From: Glycomyces artemisiae | Lineage (GTDB): Bacteria; Actinomycetota; Actinomycetes; Mycobacteriales; Micromonosporaceae | Reading direction: 5' to 3' | DNA length: 64,000 bases | NCBI RefSeq assembly: GCF_003002955.1 | Contig: NZ_PVTJ01000005.1 | Coordinates: forward strand, 248,001-312,000 | Part shown: positions 36,453 to 50,182 of the stretch, piece by piece | Numbering within the stretch: position 1 is the first letter of the stretch | Layout of the letters: the number at the start of each line of letters is the position of its first letter | Made by a program: the position numbers and the translations under genes | Notes under the pieces: model-generated | What the model was told of the DNA's origin: nothing | What the model saw: the letters and a program-made list of their open reading frames with translations, nothing else | Databases searched by the model: none

Positions 36453-38651
36453 ATGACCGAAGCCGATCCCCCGCGCCGGCGCGACCCCTCCTCGATCAGC
36501 CGGGCGCGCCGGTACACGCCTCGCGGACGCACCGTCCGCGAGGCGGCGGAGGCGGGAGAGGACAACCGGGCCAGGGAGAACGGGGCGCGCGACCGCGAGG
36601 CCGCGCGCCGCGAGCGCAACCGGGCCGCGCAGCAGGAGAGCGGGACCGAGGACCTCGCGGCGAAGCGCCGCCGCGAGGCCGCGGCCCGCTCCCGCGAGCG
36701 GCGCCAGCGCGAGACCGGCGAGATCCCCGAGGCCCGCACCGAGTCCCGCCCCGCCCCCCAGAGCACCCGCCGGACCGCGCGCTCGGAACCGGTGCGCCGC
36801 ACCGGGACCGTGCGCTCGACCGCGACCCGCCGCACCGAGAACGTCGGCCCTCAGCGCCGTCCGCTGTCGCGCGAGACCGGGCCGGTCGCCGTCAAGCCGC
36901 TGCCGAGGCTCCCGAAGCTGGGGAGCCCGCGGCGGCGCCTGCGCATGGCCGCGGCGTTCGTCATGATCCTGCTCGTGCTCTCGGGCACGCGCCTGATCCA
37001 GCTCCAGGTCACCGATTCCGCGGCGTACGCGGCGGAGGCGCTGAACCAGCGGCTGACGACCGAGCCGCTCCCGGCCGAGCGCGGGGCGATCCTGGACCGC
37101 AACGGGAACCGCCTCGCCTACTCGATCGAGTCGAACTACATCGCGGTCGACCCGGGCATGGTCGAGGGCGACCCGGCGGAGCTGGCCGCGCTGCTCGCGC
37201 CGCTCCTGGGCCGCAAGGCGTCGGAGATCGAGCCGATCATCGCGACGAAGGAGTCCGCGCAGGGCGACGCGATCCGGTTCGCGTACCTTCAGCGCGGCGT
37301 CGACATCGCGGTCGGGAACCAGATCGAGGACCTGAAGAACCCCGGGCTGATCGTCGGCGACGACGAGCGGCGCGTGGTCCCCGGCCACGACCTGGCCGCG
37401 AACCTCCTCGGCTTCACCGGCGGCGACCAGGGCGAGGGCCTCACCGGCATGGAGGCCGAGTACGACGAGTGGCTGCGGGGCACCGACGGCGAGGTCTCGT
37501 ACGAGCGCAGCCAGTCCGGGCAGCCGATCCCGGGCGCGTTCTACCGGGAGGAGCCGCCGGAGCCGGGCAACGACCTCCAGCTGACGATCGACGCCGACCT
37601 CCAGTTCCAGGTGCAGAAGATCCTGGAGCAGACGGTGACCGACCACGACGCGACGTTCGGCTCGGCGATGGTCATGGACGTCCACTCCGGCGAGATGCTG
37701 GCGATGGCCTCGACGCCGACGTACGACGCGGCCAACCCGTTCGAGGTCGACAGCGACGAGGCGTACCGCGACTACGGCACGCAGGCCACTGTGGACCCCG
37801 GCTCGATCCACAAGGCGATCGTGTTCGCCGCGGCGCTCGAAGAAGGGTGCATCACCCCCGACGGGACGATGCAGGTGGACCAGACGATCACCAAGGGCGA
37901 CCAGGAGTACCACGACACCTACCAGCACGGCGACGCCGTGCTGAGCCTGGCCGGGATCATCGCGCAGTCCTCGAACGTGGGCACGATCGAGCTCGCCGAC
38001 TGCATCGGCAAGGAGAAGCTGTACGAGTACCAGCGGGCGTTCGGCCTCGGCGAGATCACCGGCGTGGGCGTCGCGGGCGAGGCCACGGGCATCCTCCAGG
38101 AGCCGGAGAACTGGTCGGGCACCTCGTACGGCTCGGTCCCGATCGGCCACGAGGGCACGGCGACGATCATCCAGATGGCGGCCCTGTACGCGGCCATCGC
38201 GAACGACGGCGTGTACGTGCAGCCGACGGTCATCGACCACAAGATCGAGGCCGACGGCACCGTGGTGGAGCAGGAGGAGCCGGAGACGCGGCGGGTCATC
38301 TCGACCGAGACCGCGCAGCAGCTCCAGTACCTCCTCCAGGCGCCCATCGCGGCCGAGACGGGCACGGGCCGCAACGCGGAGCTGGAGAACTACCACCTGG
38401 CCGGGAAGACCGGCACGGGCGGGCTCGTGGTCGACGGCGAGTACGCGCCGGGCAACGTGGCCTCGTTCGTGGGGTTCGCGCCGGCCGAGGATCCGCAGTA
38501 CGTGGTGGCCGTGAGCGTCTACGTCCCCGGCGGGGGCGGCGGCGGTTCGACCACCGGCGAGGCGTTCAAGGAGATCAACGAGTTCGCCTTGGGCTACTTC
38601 GGGGTTCGTCCCGCGACGACCCCGCCTCCGGTGTTCGACGTCTGGGGCTGA
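36453..38651 (+). CDS. ftsI: Septal penicillin-binding protein FtsI (PBP3)
   Basis: A 732-residue transpeptidase that cross-links septal peptidoglycan. An unusually long Arg/Glu-rich cytoplasmic tail of about 160 residues precedes a membrane helix near 165-182. The pedestal domain follows (ERGAILDRNGNRLA), then the transpeptidase domain with SIHK (Ser451, Lys454), SSN in IAQSSNVGT and KTGT at 652-655. These are the SxxK, SxN and KTG motifs. It starts 7 bp after the ftsL-like gene. murE, the usual next gene, is absent. Confidence 0.94.
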   Translation: MTEADPPRRRDPSSISRARRYTPRGRTVREAAEAGEDNRARENGARDREAARRERNRAAQQESGTEDLAAKRRREAAARSRERRQRETGEIPEARTESRPAPQSTRRTARSEPVRRTGTVRSTATRRTENVGPQRRPLSRETGPVAVKPLPRLPKLGSPRRRLRMAAAFVMILLVLSGTRLIQLQVTDSAAYAAEALNQRLTTEPLPAERGAILDRNGNRLAYSIESNYIAVDPGMVEGDPAELAALLAPLLGRKASEIEPIIATKESAQGDAIRFAYLQRGVDIAVGNQIEDLKNPGLIVGDDERRVVPGHDLAANLLGFTGGDQGEGLTGMEAEYDEWLRGTDGEVSYERSQSGQPIPGAFYREEPPEPGNDLQLTIDADLQFQVQKILEQTVTDHDATFGSAMVMDVHSGEMLAMASTPTYDAANPFEVDSDEAYRDYGTQATVDPGSIHKAIVFAAALEEGCITPDGTMQVDQTITKGDQEYHDTYQHGDAVLSLAGIIAQSSNVGTIELADCIGKEKLYEYQRAFGLGEITGVGVAGEATGILQEPENWSGTSYGSVPIGHEGTATIIQMAALYAAIANDGVYVQPTVIDHKIEADGTVVEQEEPETRRVISTETAQQLQYLLQAPIAAETGTGRNAELENYHLAGKTGTGGLVVDGEYAPGNVASFVGFAPAEDPQYVVAVSVYVPGGGGGGSTTGEAFKEINEFALGYFGVRPATTPPPVFDVWG

Positions 38652-38806
38652 CGGAAGAATTCAGTGCGGCGCAGCCGCTCCGGTCCGGGATGCGGGCGGG
38701 GCGACGGGTGCGGGGTGATGCTCGCCGGAAACCTCCCCGAGGGGGAATCGGGGGTCGGCGTCCGGCGTTAGCATCGAAGGCGTCAAGGAAGAAGGAGCCG
38801 ATTGTT

Positions 38807-39721
38807 TTGAACGATGACCCTTGGGCACTGTGTGAAGTCCTCGCCGAGCCGCCGGAGGCCCGGGGAGCGGTGCTGCTGCACTTCCTGGACGGGTTCATGG
38901 ACGCGGGCCAGGCGGGACGCGGGGTCGTGGACCACCTGTTCAAGACCTGCGAGCACACGCCGATCGCCTCATTCGACGTCGACCAGCTCATCGACTACCG
39001 CTCCCGGCGGCCGAACCTGACGTTCTCGATCGACCGCTGGTCGGACTTCGAGGCGCCGCAGCTGGTCGTCTACCTCATGCGCGACGCCTCGGACCGCCCG
39101 TTCCTGCTCATGACCGGCCCCGAGCCGGACTTCGCCTGGGAGCGGTTCGTGGACTCCGTGGAGGACCTCGTCGAGCACTGGCACGTGCCCCTCACCCTGG
39201 GGTTCCAGGGCATCCCCATGGGGGTCCCGCACACCCGCGCGCTCGGCATGACCGTCCACGCGACCCGCCCCGAACTGGTCTTCGACAACCGCCCCGTGTT
39301 CAACGAGGTCACGGTCCCCGGGAACGCCGCGGGCCTGCTGGAGTACCGCCTCGGCGAGTCCGGCCGCGACGCGATCGGCCTGTCGGTGCACGTGCCCCAC
39401 TACGTCATGCAGATGACCTACCCGGCCGCGACGATGCGGCTCCTGGAGGGCATCCGCGAGGCCACCGGCCTCGACCTGCCCGCCGACGCGGAGCTGGAGA
39501 CCGAACGCGCCCAAGTGGACACGGACATCGCCGAGCAGGTCGCCGAGTCCGACGAGGTCGCCGACGTCGTGAAGACCCTTGAGGAGCAGTACGACTCGTT
39601 CACCGAGGCCGCCGACGCCGACGAGATGCTCCAGGAGGGCCGCATCCCCACCGCCGACGAGATCGGCGCGGCGTTCGAGCACTTCCTTGCCGAGCGCCAG
39701 CGAGGTGAGGACGAGAAGTAG
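38807..39721 (+). CDS. PAC2 (proteasome assembly chaperone-like) family protein
   Basis: A 304-residue PAC2-family protein. It shows LLHFLDGFMDAGQAG near the start, DYRSRRP, LLMTGPEPDFAWERF and GIPMGVPHTR, a pattern common to actinobacterial PAC2 proteins. In eukaryotes and archaea PAC2 folds help proteasome assembly; the bacterial role is unproven. The start is TTG at 38807, 9 bp after AAGGAG. A -10-like TAGCAT at 38768 could give it its own promoter apart from ftsI. The C-terminal 60 residues are acidic. Confidence 0.87.
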   Translation: MNDDPWALCEVLAEPPEARGAVLLHFLDGFMDAGQAGRGVVDHLFKTCEHTPIASFDVDQLIDYRSRRPNLTFSIDRWSDFEAPQLVVYLMRDASDRPFLLMTGPEPDFAWERFVDSVEDLVEHWHVPLTLGFQGIPMGVPHTRALGMTVHATRPELVFDNRPVFNEVTVPGNAAGLLEYRLGESGRDAIGLSVHVPHYVMQMTYPAATMRLLEGIREATGLDLPADAELETERAQVDTDIAEQVAESDEVADVVKTLEEQYDSFTEAADADEMLQEGRIPTADEIGAAFEHFLAERQRGEDEK

Positions 39722-39771
39722 GGCCTCGCGCAGCGCGACAAGAAGGACGACGACTAGAAAGCACACGTGGA

Positions 39772-39802
39772 CGGGGCCCGACCTTCCGGTCGGGCCCCGT
39801 TT
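39772..39802. terminator. Bidirectional terminator
   Basis: A perfect 12-bp stem (CGGGGCCCGACC with its complement) around a TTCC loop, with TTT on the plus strand, separates the convergent PAC2 and typA genes. Confidence 0.85.
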
Positions 39803-39819
39803 CGCGTTGCGGCACTTGC

Positions 39820-41688
<1,869 letters not shown>

Positions 41689-41795
41689 GACGACAATTGT
41701 CGCTCAGTGAGCCCGTCCACCTCGCGTCAACCCAGGTGATCGCGGACACCCCGCCCCCGCCACACCTGAGAGTACTGCTCACATTGTTGCTTTCC

Positions 41796-41824
41796 ATGAC
41801 AGATCGTCCGCGCTTTCATACACT
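41796..41824 (+). promoter_or_regulatory. Promoter of the glucosaminidase gene
   Basis: ATGACA (41796-41801), a 17-bp spacer and TACACT (41819-41824) form a close match to a sigma-70 promoter. The ATG at 41833 is eight bases beyond, so the mRNA has almost no leader. Confidence 0.65.
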
Positions 41825-41832
41825 GCCGTGCT

Positions 41833-42927
41833 ATGGGCGTATTCCATATATCCATCCGATTCGTTATGGTTCTCGCGCTCGCCGCCGGAGCGATCCTCGT
41901 CGGCGCGCTCCCCGGCTACGCCAAGATCACCGGCGCGGTCGTCTCGACCACCTCCGGCACGATCAACGTGCGCTCCGGACCCGCCACCGACCAGAAAGCG
42001 GTCGGCACCCTCGCCAAGGGCGCCAACCCCGAGGTCTACTGCAAGGCCCGCGGCGAGCAGATCGCCGGGCACGTGCGCACCTCCTCCACCTGGCTGCGCA
42101 TCGGCACCGACCGCTGGATCTCCAACGGCTACGTCGCCTGGTCGCCCTCGCAGGACGTCCCCTGGTGCGCCGCCAAGACCAAGGCCCCCACCGGCTCCAG
42201 CGTCACCACCGGCGGCGGCGAGCTCAACGTCCGCGCCGCCGCCTCCTCCACCGCCGGACGCCAAGGAGGCCTCGCCAACGGCGCCGGCGTCCTCGTCCAA
42301 TGCCAGGTCTGGGGCCAGCAGGTCGACGGCACCGCCGGGAAGTCCGGCGTCTGGTACAAGGTCGGCGACAAGCGCTACGTCTCCGCCGCCTACATCAAAT
42401 GGAGCGCCGGCCTCCCCTGGCTGCCCTGGTGCGGCCAGGACTCGCCGACGATCCCGCGCGGCGGCAACCAGGGCTTCATCGACGCCCACGCCGCCGCCGC
42501 CCAGGCCAGCGACCGCGACACCGGCGTCCCCGCCTCCGTCACCCTCGCCCAGGCGATCCTGGAGACCGGCTGGGGCAAGGGCGCGCTGGCCCGCGAGGAC
42601 CACAACCTGTTCGGCATGAAGTGCTTCGGCTCGCCCGGCGACCACGCGCTCGGCTGCCGCGACTACGCCACGTTCGAGTGCAGCCCCACCGGCGGCTGCT
42701 TCGACATGGACGCCACGTTCCGGGCCTACGCCTCGGTCGAGGACTCGTTCCAGGACCACGGCGACCTGCTCTCGAACTGGTCCCGGTACGCCACCGCGAT
42801 GGACCACGCCGACGACGCCAAGCGCTTCGCCACCGAGATCCACAAGGCCGGGTACGCCACCGACCCGAAGTACGCGGAGAAGCTCATCGGGATCATGGAC
42901 GACTACGACCTGTACCAGTACGACTGA
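41833..42927 (+). CDS. Secreted SH3b-glucosaminidase (GH73-like)
   Basis: A 364-residue cell-wall hydrolase. A signal peptide (hydrophobic to about residue 28, PGYA cleavage) is followed by two SH3b-like repeats (INVRSGPATD near 44 and LNVRAAASST near 130), which bind peptidoglycan. The C-terminal GH73/FlgJ-like glucosaminidase has catalytic Glu in AQAILETGWGKGALA and DHNLFGMKC. It cuts glycan strands between GlcNAc and MurNAc. A strong terminator follows, so the gene stands alone. Confidence 0.9.
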   Translation: MGVFHISIRFVMVLALAAGAILVGALPGYAKITGAVVSTTSGTINVRSGPATDQKAVGTLAKGANPEVYCKARGEQIAGHVRTSSTWLRIGTDRWISNGYVAWSPSQDVPWCAAKTKAPTGSSVTTGGGELNVRAAASSTAGRQGGLANGAGVLVQCQVWGQQVDGTAGKSGVWYKVGDKRYVSAAYIKWSAGLPWLPWCGQDSPTIPRGGNQGFIDAHAAAAQASDRDTGVPASVTLAQAILETGWGKGALAREDHNLFGMKCFGSPGDHALGCRDYATFECSPTGGCFDMDATFRAYASVEDSFQDHGDLLSNWSRYATAMDHADDAKRFATEIHKAGYATDPKYAEKLIGIMDDYDLYQYD

Positions 42928-42940
42928 ACGGGTGATCTCG

Positions 42941-42973
42941 AACGGGCCGGGGCAGGCGCCCCGGCCCGTTTTT
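42941..42973 (+). terminator. Terminator of the glucosaminidase gene
   Basis: A perfect 13-bp stem (AACGGGCCGGGGC with its complement) around an AGGC loop, ending in a run of five T. This is the most canonical terminator in the window. Confidence 0.92.
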
Positions 42974-43131
42974 CCGTGCGATGAAGGATGAGTGAAAGCT
43001 CACAGTCAAGGCGGAATCCGCAGCTCCGAGCGAGGTAACCTCGACGAGCGGCCCGCCGCGGGCGCGACTCCGGCGCCTTTTCGAACAGCGGGCCTCCCAG
43101 AACTGTCGGACCCGAACGTTAGATTCCCACC

Positions 43132-46086
<2,955 letters not shown>

Positions 46087-46097
46087 CAACACCACGA

Positions 46098-46133
46098 CAC
46101 GAGGGGCGCGGCCGCCAGGCCGCGCCCCTCGTG
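46098..46133 (+). terminator. Terminator of uvrA
   Basis: A 16-bp stem (CACGAGGGGCGCGGCC with its complement) around a GCCA loop, 11 bp after the uvrA stop. Confidence 0.8.
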
Positions 46134-46203
46134 CATTGGGCCGTCGCATCGCGGCGGCGCGTCGTAGGGGGTTGGGGGGCTTGGGGAGTGCGAGCATCTG
46201 TAG

Positions 46204-46797
46204 ATGCTGTACGCCGGGGCGGTCGTGGTCGCGATGGTCGTGGTGCCGGGGCTGCGGCGGGCGGTGGCGGTGGCGACCGATCGGCGGCCGGCGCCGTGGC
46301 TCGTCGCGGCGGTCTCCGTCGGGGCGGCGCTGCTGATCGTCTGGCGCGGTGAGGGTCTGCCGCACCTGGCCGCGCTGTCCCTTGTGGCCGCCTCCGGGAT
46401 CGCCGCCGGGTGGATCGACGCGTACGAGCGGCGGCTGCCCGATGTGCTGATCCTGCCGCTGTTCCCCGCGGTCGCCGCCTTCCTCGTCGCCGCGGGCGAC
46501 GGCGACCGGCTGCTGCGGGCCGCGGCGGTCGCCGCCGCGGCGATGGTCCTGTTCGGCATCGCCTGCGCCGCAGGGCAGGTCGGGTACGGGGATGTGAAGC
46601 TCGCGGGGCTGCTCGGGATGGTGCTCGCGTGGAGCGACTGGGAGACCGCCGCGGTCGCCCTCGCCGCCACCGCGTTCATCGGCGGGGGACAGGCGGTGGT
46701 CGCCATCGCATTGGGCCGCAAGGACTTCCCGTACGGCCCCGCGATCCTCCTGGGGGCCGCGAGCGCGCTCGCCCTCGGGCCGCTCGCCGGTTCCTGA
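46204..46797 (+). CDS. Prepilin peptidase-like membrane aspartyl protease (A24)
   Basis: A 197-residue protein with about six hydrophobic segments. The two catalytic aspartate motifs are present: DAYERRLPDVLILP (D near residue 71) and GYGDVKLAGLLG near 129. It lacks the N-terminal methyltransferase domain, as in TadV/CpaA-type enzymes that process Flp pilins. No pilin or secretion ATPase gene is nearby, so its substrates lie elsewhere. There is no obvious ribosome site before the ATG at 46204. Confidence 0.88.
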   Translation: MLYAGAVVVAMVVVPGLRRAVAVATDRRPAPWLVAAVSVGAALLIVWRGEGLPHLAALSLVAASGIAAGWIDAYERRLPDVLILPLFPAVAAFLVAAGDGDRLLRAAAVAAAAMVLFGIACAAGQVGYGDVKLAGLLGMVLAWSDWETAAVALAATAFIGGGQAVVAIALGRKDFPYGPAILLGAASALALGPLAGS

Positions 46798-47021
46798 ATG
46801 CGAGTTAGGTTCGGGCGGAGAAACTGTCGTACCCGTGGGGCAGGATTGAATATGGGGGGTCCCCAGGGGTCCGATTTGTGGAGACGCTCCCGAATTCAGG
46901 TGTCACTCGATCGGTTCGCGGTTTTCCCGATTTCGCCTTGCTCGGGCGGTGGCGTAGTTATATTCATGGCCGACCTGGCATCAAAGGGTCACAAGAGACA
47001 CCCGAGCACTGAGAGGTGACA

Positions 47022-47420
47022 GTGATTCGTTTCATCGCCAAATCCGCCGTTGCGGCGGCAGCAGCCGGAATGCTCGCCGTGGGGATGGCCGCGCCGGCGC
47101 TGGCCGCGGAGACCACCGCCCCGACCACGGAGTCGAGCTACGAGTACGACCCGCAGGACTTCGGCGGCGTCAACTTCCTGTCGAACCTCTGCATCGGCAA
47201 CTGGAGCGGCGACGTCATCAGCCTGCTCAACGTCGCCAAGAGCGACGTGACCGACCTGTGCAACGGGTGGGACCAGAACCCGAAGGGCGTCAACGTGGCG
47301 TCGAACATCTGCGCTCTCAACTGGGACTGGAGCAACGCCGCCAGCCTCGGTCTGCTCGGGACCTCGGACGTGGACAAGGTCTGCAACTGGTCGAAGCACC
47401 AGAAGCCGGCGAACCACTAG
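47022..47420 (+). CDS. Small secreted protein with two Cys-pair repeats
   Basis: A 132-residue exported protein I do not recognise. A signal peptide ends at AAPALA-AETT (about residue 28). The mature part has a Thr/Ser-rich linker and two related units of about 40 residues. The first has GVNFLSNLCIGNW then SLLNVAKSDVTDLCNGW; the second has GVNVASNICALNW then LGLLGTSDVDKVCNW. Each holds two cysteines 22-23 residues apart. This recalls chaplins, but the spacing and composition differ. I chose the GTG at 47022 since GAGAGG is 5 bp upstream; a GTG at 47016 overlaps that site. It is monocistronic. Confidence 0.8.
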   Translation: MIRFIAKSAVAAAAAGMLAVGMAAPALAAETTAPTTESSYEYDPQDFGGVNFLSNLCIGNWSGDVISLLNVAKSDVTDLCNGWDQNPKGVNVASNICALNWDWSNAASLGLLGTSDVDKVCNWSKHQKPANH

Positions 47421-47456
47421 CCGCGGCGGCGCTCTCCGCACCGGGAGCGCGCGTCG

Positions 47457-47488
47457 AGGGGCGGCCATCGATCGATGGCCGCCCCTTT
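47457..47488. terminator. Bidirectional terminator, perfect palindrome
   Basis: A perfect 30-bp palindrome (47457-47486, arms AGGGGCGGCCATCGA), followed by TT on the plus strand. It lies between the small secreted protein and the convergent GH9 cellulase. Confidence 0.8.
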
Positions 47489-47548
47489 CGCCGTCTCCGG
47501 GCTCACCCTTCCCGGTCGCGGCGCGGTGAAGCGCTCATGCGGCTGCCG

Positions 47549-50143
47549 CTATTTGGCGGTGCAGCCGACCCATGACGGCGCGATCGCGGGCCGCCCGTCC
47601 TTTGCGCCGATGAACCCGAACGTGAACGTCCGGCCCGGTTTCAGCGCGAGGCCGCCGGCCACGTCGGTGGCCGTGACCACCTGGCCGTCCTGGTCGAGCT
47701 GGACGCTCCACGAGTTCACGATCGACTGCCCGGTCGGGAGCGTCCACGTGAGGGTGATGTCCTCCAGCGGCACGGTCCCGGTGTTGGTCACCAGGATCTG
47801 CGCGTTGAACCCGCTCGGCCACTGGCCGTTGATCCTGTACTCGACGTCGCAGCTCGGCGCGGTGCGGACCCCGCCGGACTGGTCGGCCGCGAAGTTCGCG
47901 ACCTGCGCCAGCGACGCGTTCCAGTTCACCGTGAGCTCGTTCGTCGACCACGACCCGATGTCGTCGATGTAGCACCGCTGCGGCGCGCAGTCGGTGAGCC
48001 ACCGCTGCGCCACCGGGTCCCACGTGGACGCGACCGAGTTCGGGCCGCCCGAGAGCGTCCCGGCGGGCGGGTTCGGCAGCGACGGGTCGAGCTGGTGCGC
48101 GTACCACCGGCTGTGCTGGTTCTCGGAGAAGTGCGAGCCGTACCCGGTCACATAGGAGTTCCCGAGCGCGTTGCGGCCCAGGATGTAGTCGAGGCCGGAG
48201 AGCACGCCGTCGCGGTACTGCGACTCGCCCGTGAGGTCGAACGCGGTGCCGATGACCACGAGGCGGTTGAGCACCACGCTGTTCGAGCCCCAGTCGAAGA
48301 CGCCGTTCGCGCCGTTCCCGAGGTCCCACGGGCTCGCGTCCTGCTCGGCCAGGTAGTGGTCCGCACCGGCCACGACCTGCGCCACGACCTCGTCGCGGCC
48401 CGGGAGCGCGTTCGGCACGAGCGCCAGGTCGAGCTTCGCGAGCTGCGCGACCTCGCCCCACCAGAAGCCGCCCGCGGTGAACACGTCGGCGTCGTGGAGC
48501 TTCGAGTCGAGCACGAAGTCCTCATAGGTCTTCTCGCCGGTGGTCAGGAACAGCTCCGCGGCCGCCCAGTAGAACTCGTCCTCGACCTTGGAGTCCCCGT
48601 AGGGGCCGCCGCCGTCGGGGCTCGTGTCCGGCGCGTAGACGTCCGGGTGCGCGAGGGCCGCGGCCCACGCGGTCTCGGCCGCCTCCAGGGCCCGGGCCGC
48701 GAAGTCGGGGTCGTACGGCTCGAACAGGCGGGAGGCCTGCGCGGCCGCGGCGGCGAGGTTCAGCGTGGCGGCGGTCGAAGGCGGGTAGAGGTAGCGGGCC
48801 TGCGGGTCGTCGGCGGGCAGGAGCGGCAGGCCGGTCCAGTGCTCGTCGTGGATCTTGTGGTGCGCCATGCCGGCGAGTTCTTCACCGGCCGGGACCTGCA
48901 TGGACATGAGGAACTCGACTTCCCAGCGGGCCTCGTCGAGGACGTCGGGGACGCCGTCGCCGTGCTCGGGGATGCGCATCGAGCCGTCGGCGAGCCGCCC
49001 GGTGTCGCCGGTGGGCGCGTGGAGGGCCCGCTCGTAGACCGACAGGAGCTGCGCGGCGGAGATGCCGCCGTTGACGACGTACTTGCCGTGGTCGCCCGCG
49101 TCGTACCAGCCGCCGGTCACGTCCAGCGTGTAGTCGCAGGCGTCGGCGTAGCAGGGGACGGCGCCGTCGCCCTGGTTCGGCGCGGTGTCGGTGTGGCCCG
49201 CTTCGCGGCCGTACCCGGGCGCGACGGCGTCGTCGATGGCCAGCCCTGAGCGCTGCGGGTAGTAGAACGAGATCGCGTCGACCGCGAGGTCGCGGTAGGC
49301 GTCGCCGCCGATCGCGAACGGGTAGGACGTCTCGCCGTCGGCGGTGATCGTGAAGCCCTCGCCCGCGGCGGTCACGCCCGAGAAGTCGATGACGTGGACC
49401 GACTCGCCCGACGTGGACTCGGCGCCGAACGGCGCGGTGTCGCCCTCGGCGACGAGCGTCCCTTCGGCGTCGAGGAGCTGCCAGGGGAGCGCGTCCTCGG
49501 CCTCGGTCACCAGCGTGGCCCGCTTGGGCCCGTCCTGGAGGTAGGCGACCTGGTTGACCCGCACGCGCGGGCCGGTGTCCGGTTCGTACACGGGCGGTTC
49601 GGCGCCGGTGAGCAACTTGACCTCCGATAGGCAGAGCTGCCACGGGTCGGCGTGGCGGCCGATCTGGAACGCGAGCTGCGCGTCCGTCCAGTCGGCCCCG
49701 GCGGTGAAGGTGTAGCTGAAGTCCTGGGACTCCGCGCCCAGGAGCGGGAACTCCTCCAGGGCGGTCGGCCACGGGTCGACGGGGCGCTGGACGAGGGCCC
49801 GGACGCTCACGTCCGTCGAGGCCCGCGCGGTGAACTGGAGCTCGTACGACTCGCCCGAGACGAGCGGCAGGCCGTCCTGGCCGACGATGGCGTCCCAGGC
49901 GTTGGCGGTGCCGCCGGGGACGTCGATGCACCACTCGCCGGCGTCGACGGCGCCGGTGAGGTTCGCGGTGGTCCACCACCCGGCGGTGCCGTTCGCGAAG
50001 TCGCCGTTGGTGATGAGGTCGGTCGGCTCGTCCTGGGCCTGCGCGGCGGGAGCGGCCGCGGCCGCCCCCAGCGCGAAGGCGGTCGCGGCGACGAGTGCCA
50101 GGTGTCGGCGCCGGGATCGGATCGGTCGTGCGGGTCGCGGCAT
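47549..50143 (-). CDS. Secreted GH9 cellulase with CBM4/9-type and CBM2 modules
   Basis: An 864-residue endoglucanase-type enzyme. A twin-Arg-like basic N-terminus and hydrophobic core end near AQAQD (about residue 37). Then: a CBM4/9-like domain (about 40-180), an Ig-like CelD_N domain (195-275), and the GH9 catalytic domain. The GH9 domain has the aspartates in GGWYDAGDHGKYV and the acid Glu in SWSTNELTVNWN. A C-terminal CBM2 closes the protein, with paired cysteines in SCDVEY and VGCTAK. The ATG at 50143 has GAGGAG 8 bp upstream. It degrades cellulose outside the cell. Confidence 0.94.
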   Translation of the reverse strand: MPRPARPIRSRRRHLALVAATAFALGAAAAAPAAQAQDEPTDLITNGDFANGTAGWWTTANLTGAVDAGEWCIDVPGGTANAWDAIVGQDGLPLVSGESYELQFTARASTDVSVRALVQRPVDPWPTALEEFPLLGAESQDFSYTFTAGADWTDAQLAFQIGRHADPWQLCLSEVKLLTGAEPPVYEPDTGPRVRVNQVAYLQDGPKRATLVTEAEDALPWQLLDAEGTLVAEGDTAPFGAESTSGESVHVIDFSGVTAAGEGFTITADGETSYPFAIGGDAYRDLAVDAISFYYPQRSGLAIDDAVAPGYGREAGHTDTAPNQGDGAVPCYADACDYTLDVTGGWYDAGDHGKYVVNGGISAAQLLSVYERALHAPTGDTGRLADGSMRIPEHGDGVPDVLDEARWEVEFLMSMQVPAGEELAGMAHHKIHDEHWTGLPLLPADDPQARYLYPPSTAATLNLAAAAAQASRLFEPYDPDFAARALEAAETAWAAALAHPDVYAPDTSPDGGGPYGDSKVEDEFYWAAAELFLTTGEKTYEDFVLDSKLHDADVFTAGGFWWGEVAQLAKLDLALVPNALPGRDEVVAQVVAGADHYLAEQDASPWDLGNGANGVFDWGSNSVVLNRLVVIGTAFDLTGESQYRDGVLSGLDYILGRNALGNSYVTGYGSHFSENQHSRWYAHQLDPSLPNPPAGTLSGGPNSVASTWDPVAQRWLTDCAPQRCYIDDIGSWSTNELTVNWNASLAQVANFAADQSGGVRTAPSCDVEYRINGQWPSGFNAQILVTNTGTVPLEDITLTWTLPTGQSIVNSWSVQLDQDGQVVTATDVAGGLALKPGRTFTFGFIGAKDGRPAIAPSWVGCTAK

Positions 50144-50163
50144 GGGGGCTCTCCTCGCGGGGT

Positions 50164-50177
50164 TGGGAGCGATTCCA
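50164..50177. promoter_or_regulatory. CebR/CelR-like operator before the GH9 cellulase
   Basis: TGGGAGCGATTCCA matches 12 of 14 bases of the CebR/CelR box TGGGAGCGCTCCCA used by LacI-family cellulose regulators. It covers the predicted transcription start, 21 bp before the ATG. Confidence 0.7.
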
Positions 50178-50182
50178 CGCAC

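Noticed and set aside
43085..43131. Possible LexA/SOS box before uvrA (CGAAC half site near 43082)
   Set aside because: Only one half is present; the second half GTTCG does not occur at the required spacing.
46098..46133. GC-rich hairpins considered as riboswitches or structured RNAs
   Set aside because: They directly follow stop codons, are simple stems with tiny loops, and fit terminators. No aptamer-like multi-stem structure was seen before any gene.
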